DNA of 21,836 bases, taken from positions 1 to 21,836 of the forward strand of contig JASHUH010000115.1 in NCBI GenBank assembly GCA_030040115.1, written 5' to 3'. Below are positions 21,784 through 21,836 of this stretch, in pieces. The stretch is from Acidobacteriaceae bacterium (lineage in GTDB: Bacteria > Acidobacteriota > Terriglobia > Terriglobales > Acidobacteriaceae). The notes below the pieces were generated by a model. It was not told the origin of the DNA, did not search any database, and saw only the letters and a list, made by a program, of their open reading frames with translations. Numbering within the stretch: the first letter of the stretch is position 1; every line of letters starts with the position of its first letter. The translations under genes were made by a program, and so were the position numbers.

Positions 21784-21836
21784 GGCCGGTTCCTCTCCGC
21801 TGGTGGCTCTGGACTGGGTTCCTCATCGAATCACAG
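21589..21836 (-). mobile_element. Truncated IS110-family element continuing past the right edge
   Basis: The transposase remnant starts at 21783, so the upstream end of the element, with its promoter and any non-coding RNA region, lies between 21784 and beyond the window. The inner break is at about 21587-21589, where the conserved G-P-T-G motif stops matching. IS110 elements lack terminal inverted repeats, so the outer boundary cannot be placed from this sequence. Confidence 0.6.

Noticed and set aside
20861..21826. 321-codon minus-strand open frame over the DUF502 gene
   Set aside because: Antisense of DUF502 and out of frame with the real IS110 remnant; Arg/Gln/His-rich with no domain.
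1..21836. tRNA, rRNA and riboswitch genes
   Set aside because: I saw no cloverleaf with a T-loop consensus, no rRNA-like conserved stretch and no recognisable riboswitch core; a covariance-model scan would settle this.

Overview
The window is GC-rich, densely coding DNA on a bacterial chromosome. Several features suggest Acidobacteriota (Terriglobia/Korobacter-like): Tat-exported TIM-barrel sugar enzymes, a long-form HemQ, a divalent-type RND metal pump, a bacterial Ino1, a lone GvpL/F protein and intergenic heptamer (GTTCCCT) repeats. This is an inference from gene content; no rRNA or tRNA is present to confirm it.

Left part (1-4941): the start of a Tat-signal protein running off the left edge, then two tandem paralogous Tat-exported HpcH/HpaI-type aldolases on the minus strand. 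A Tat-exported mannonate-dehydratase-like protein is transcribed divergently from them across a 667-base control region, which carries a 17-bp palindrome. Mannonate dehydratase makes a 2-keto-3-deoxy sugar acid, and HpcH/HpaI aldolases cleave such acids, so the cluster may be an extracytoplasmic sugar-acid pathway.

Middle part (4989-11019): a four-gene plus-strand operon. It encodes a small three-helix membrane protein, a TolC-type outer-membrane channel, a lipoprotein adaptor and a 1048-residue CzcA-type RND pump. The last three genes overlap by ATGA, so together they form a complete cell-envelope metal efflux machine. A large hairpin follows, then a decayed-looking minus-strand coding remnant.

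Accessory part (11600-15577): a purple-acid-phosphatase-like metallophosphoesterase lies between two copies of a GTTCCCT-type repeat tract. After it, all on the minus strand, come a DinB-family protein, endonuclease III (nth) and a VapBC-type toxin-antitoxin pair.

Right part (15772-21836): HemQ (coproheme decarboxylase) is divergent from a DedA-family membrane protein, followed by inositol-3-phosphate synthase. Ino1 converges on a lone GvpL/F-family protein, with a strong bidirectional terminator between them. Then come a coiled-coil/membrane-anchor protein divergent from a DUF502 membrane protein, and finally the N-terminal remnant of an IS110-family transposase. The remnant's sequence runs into the DUF502 gene and supplies its stop codon.
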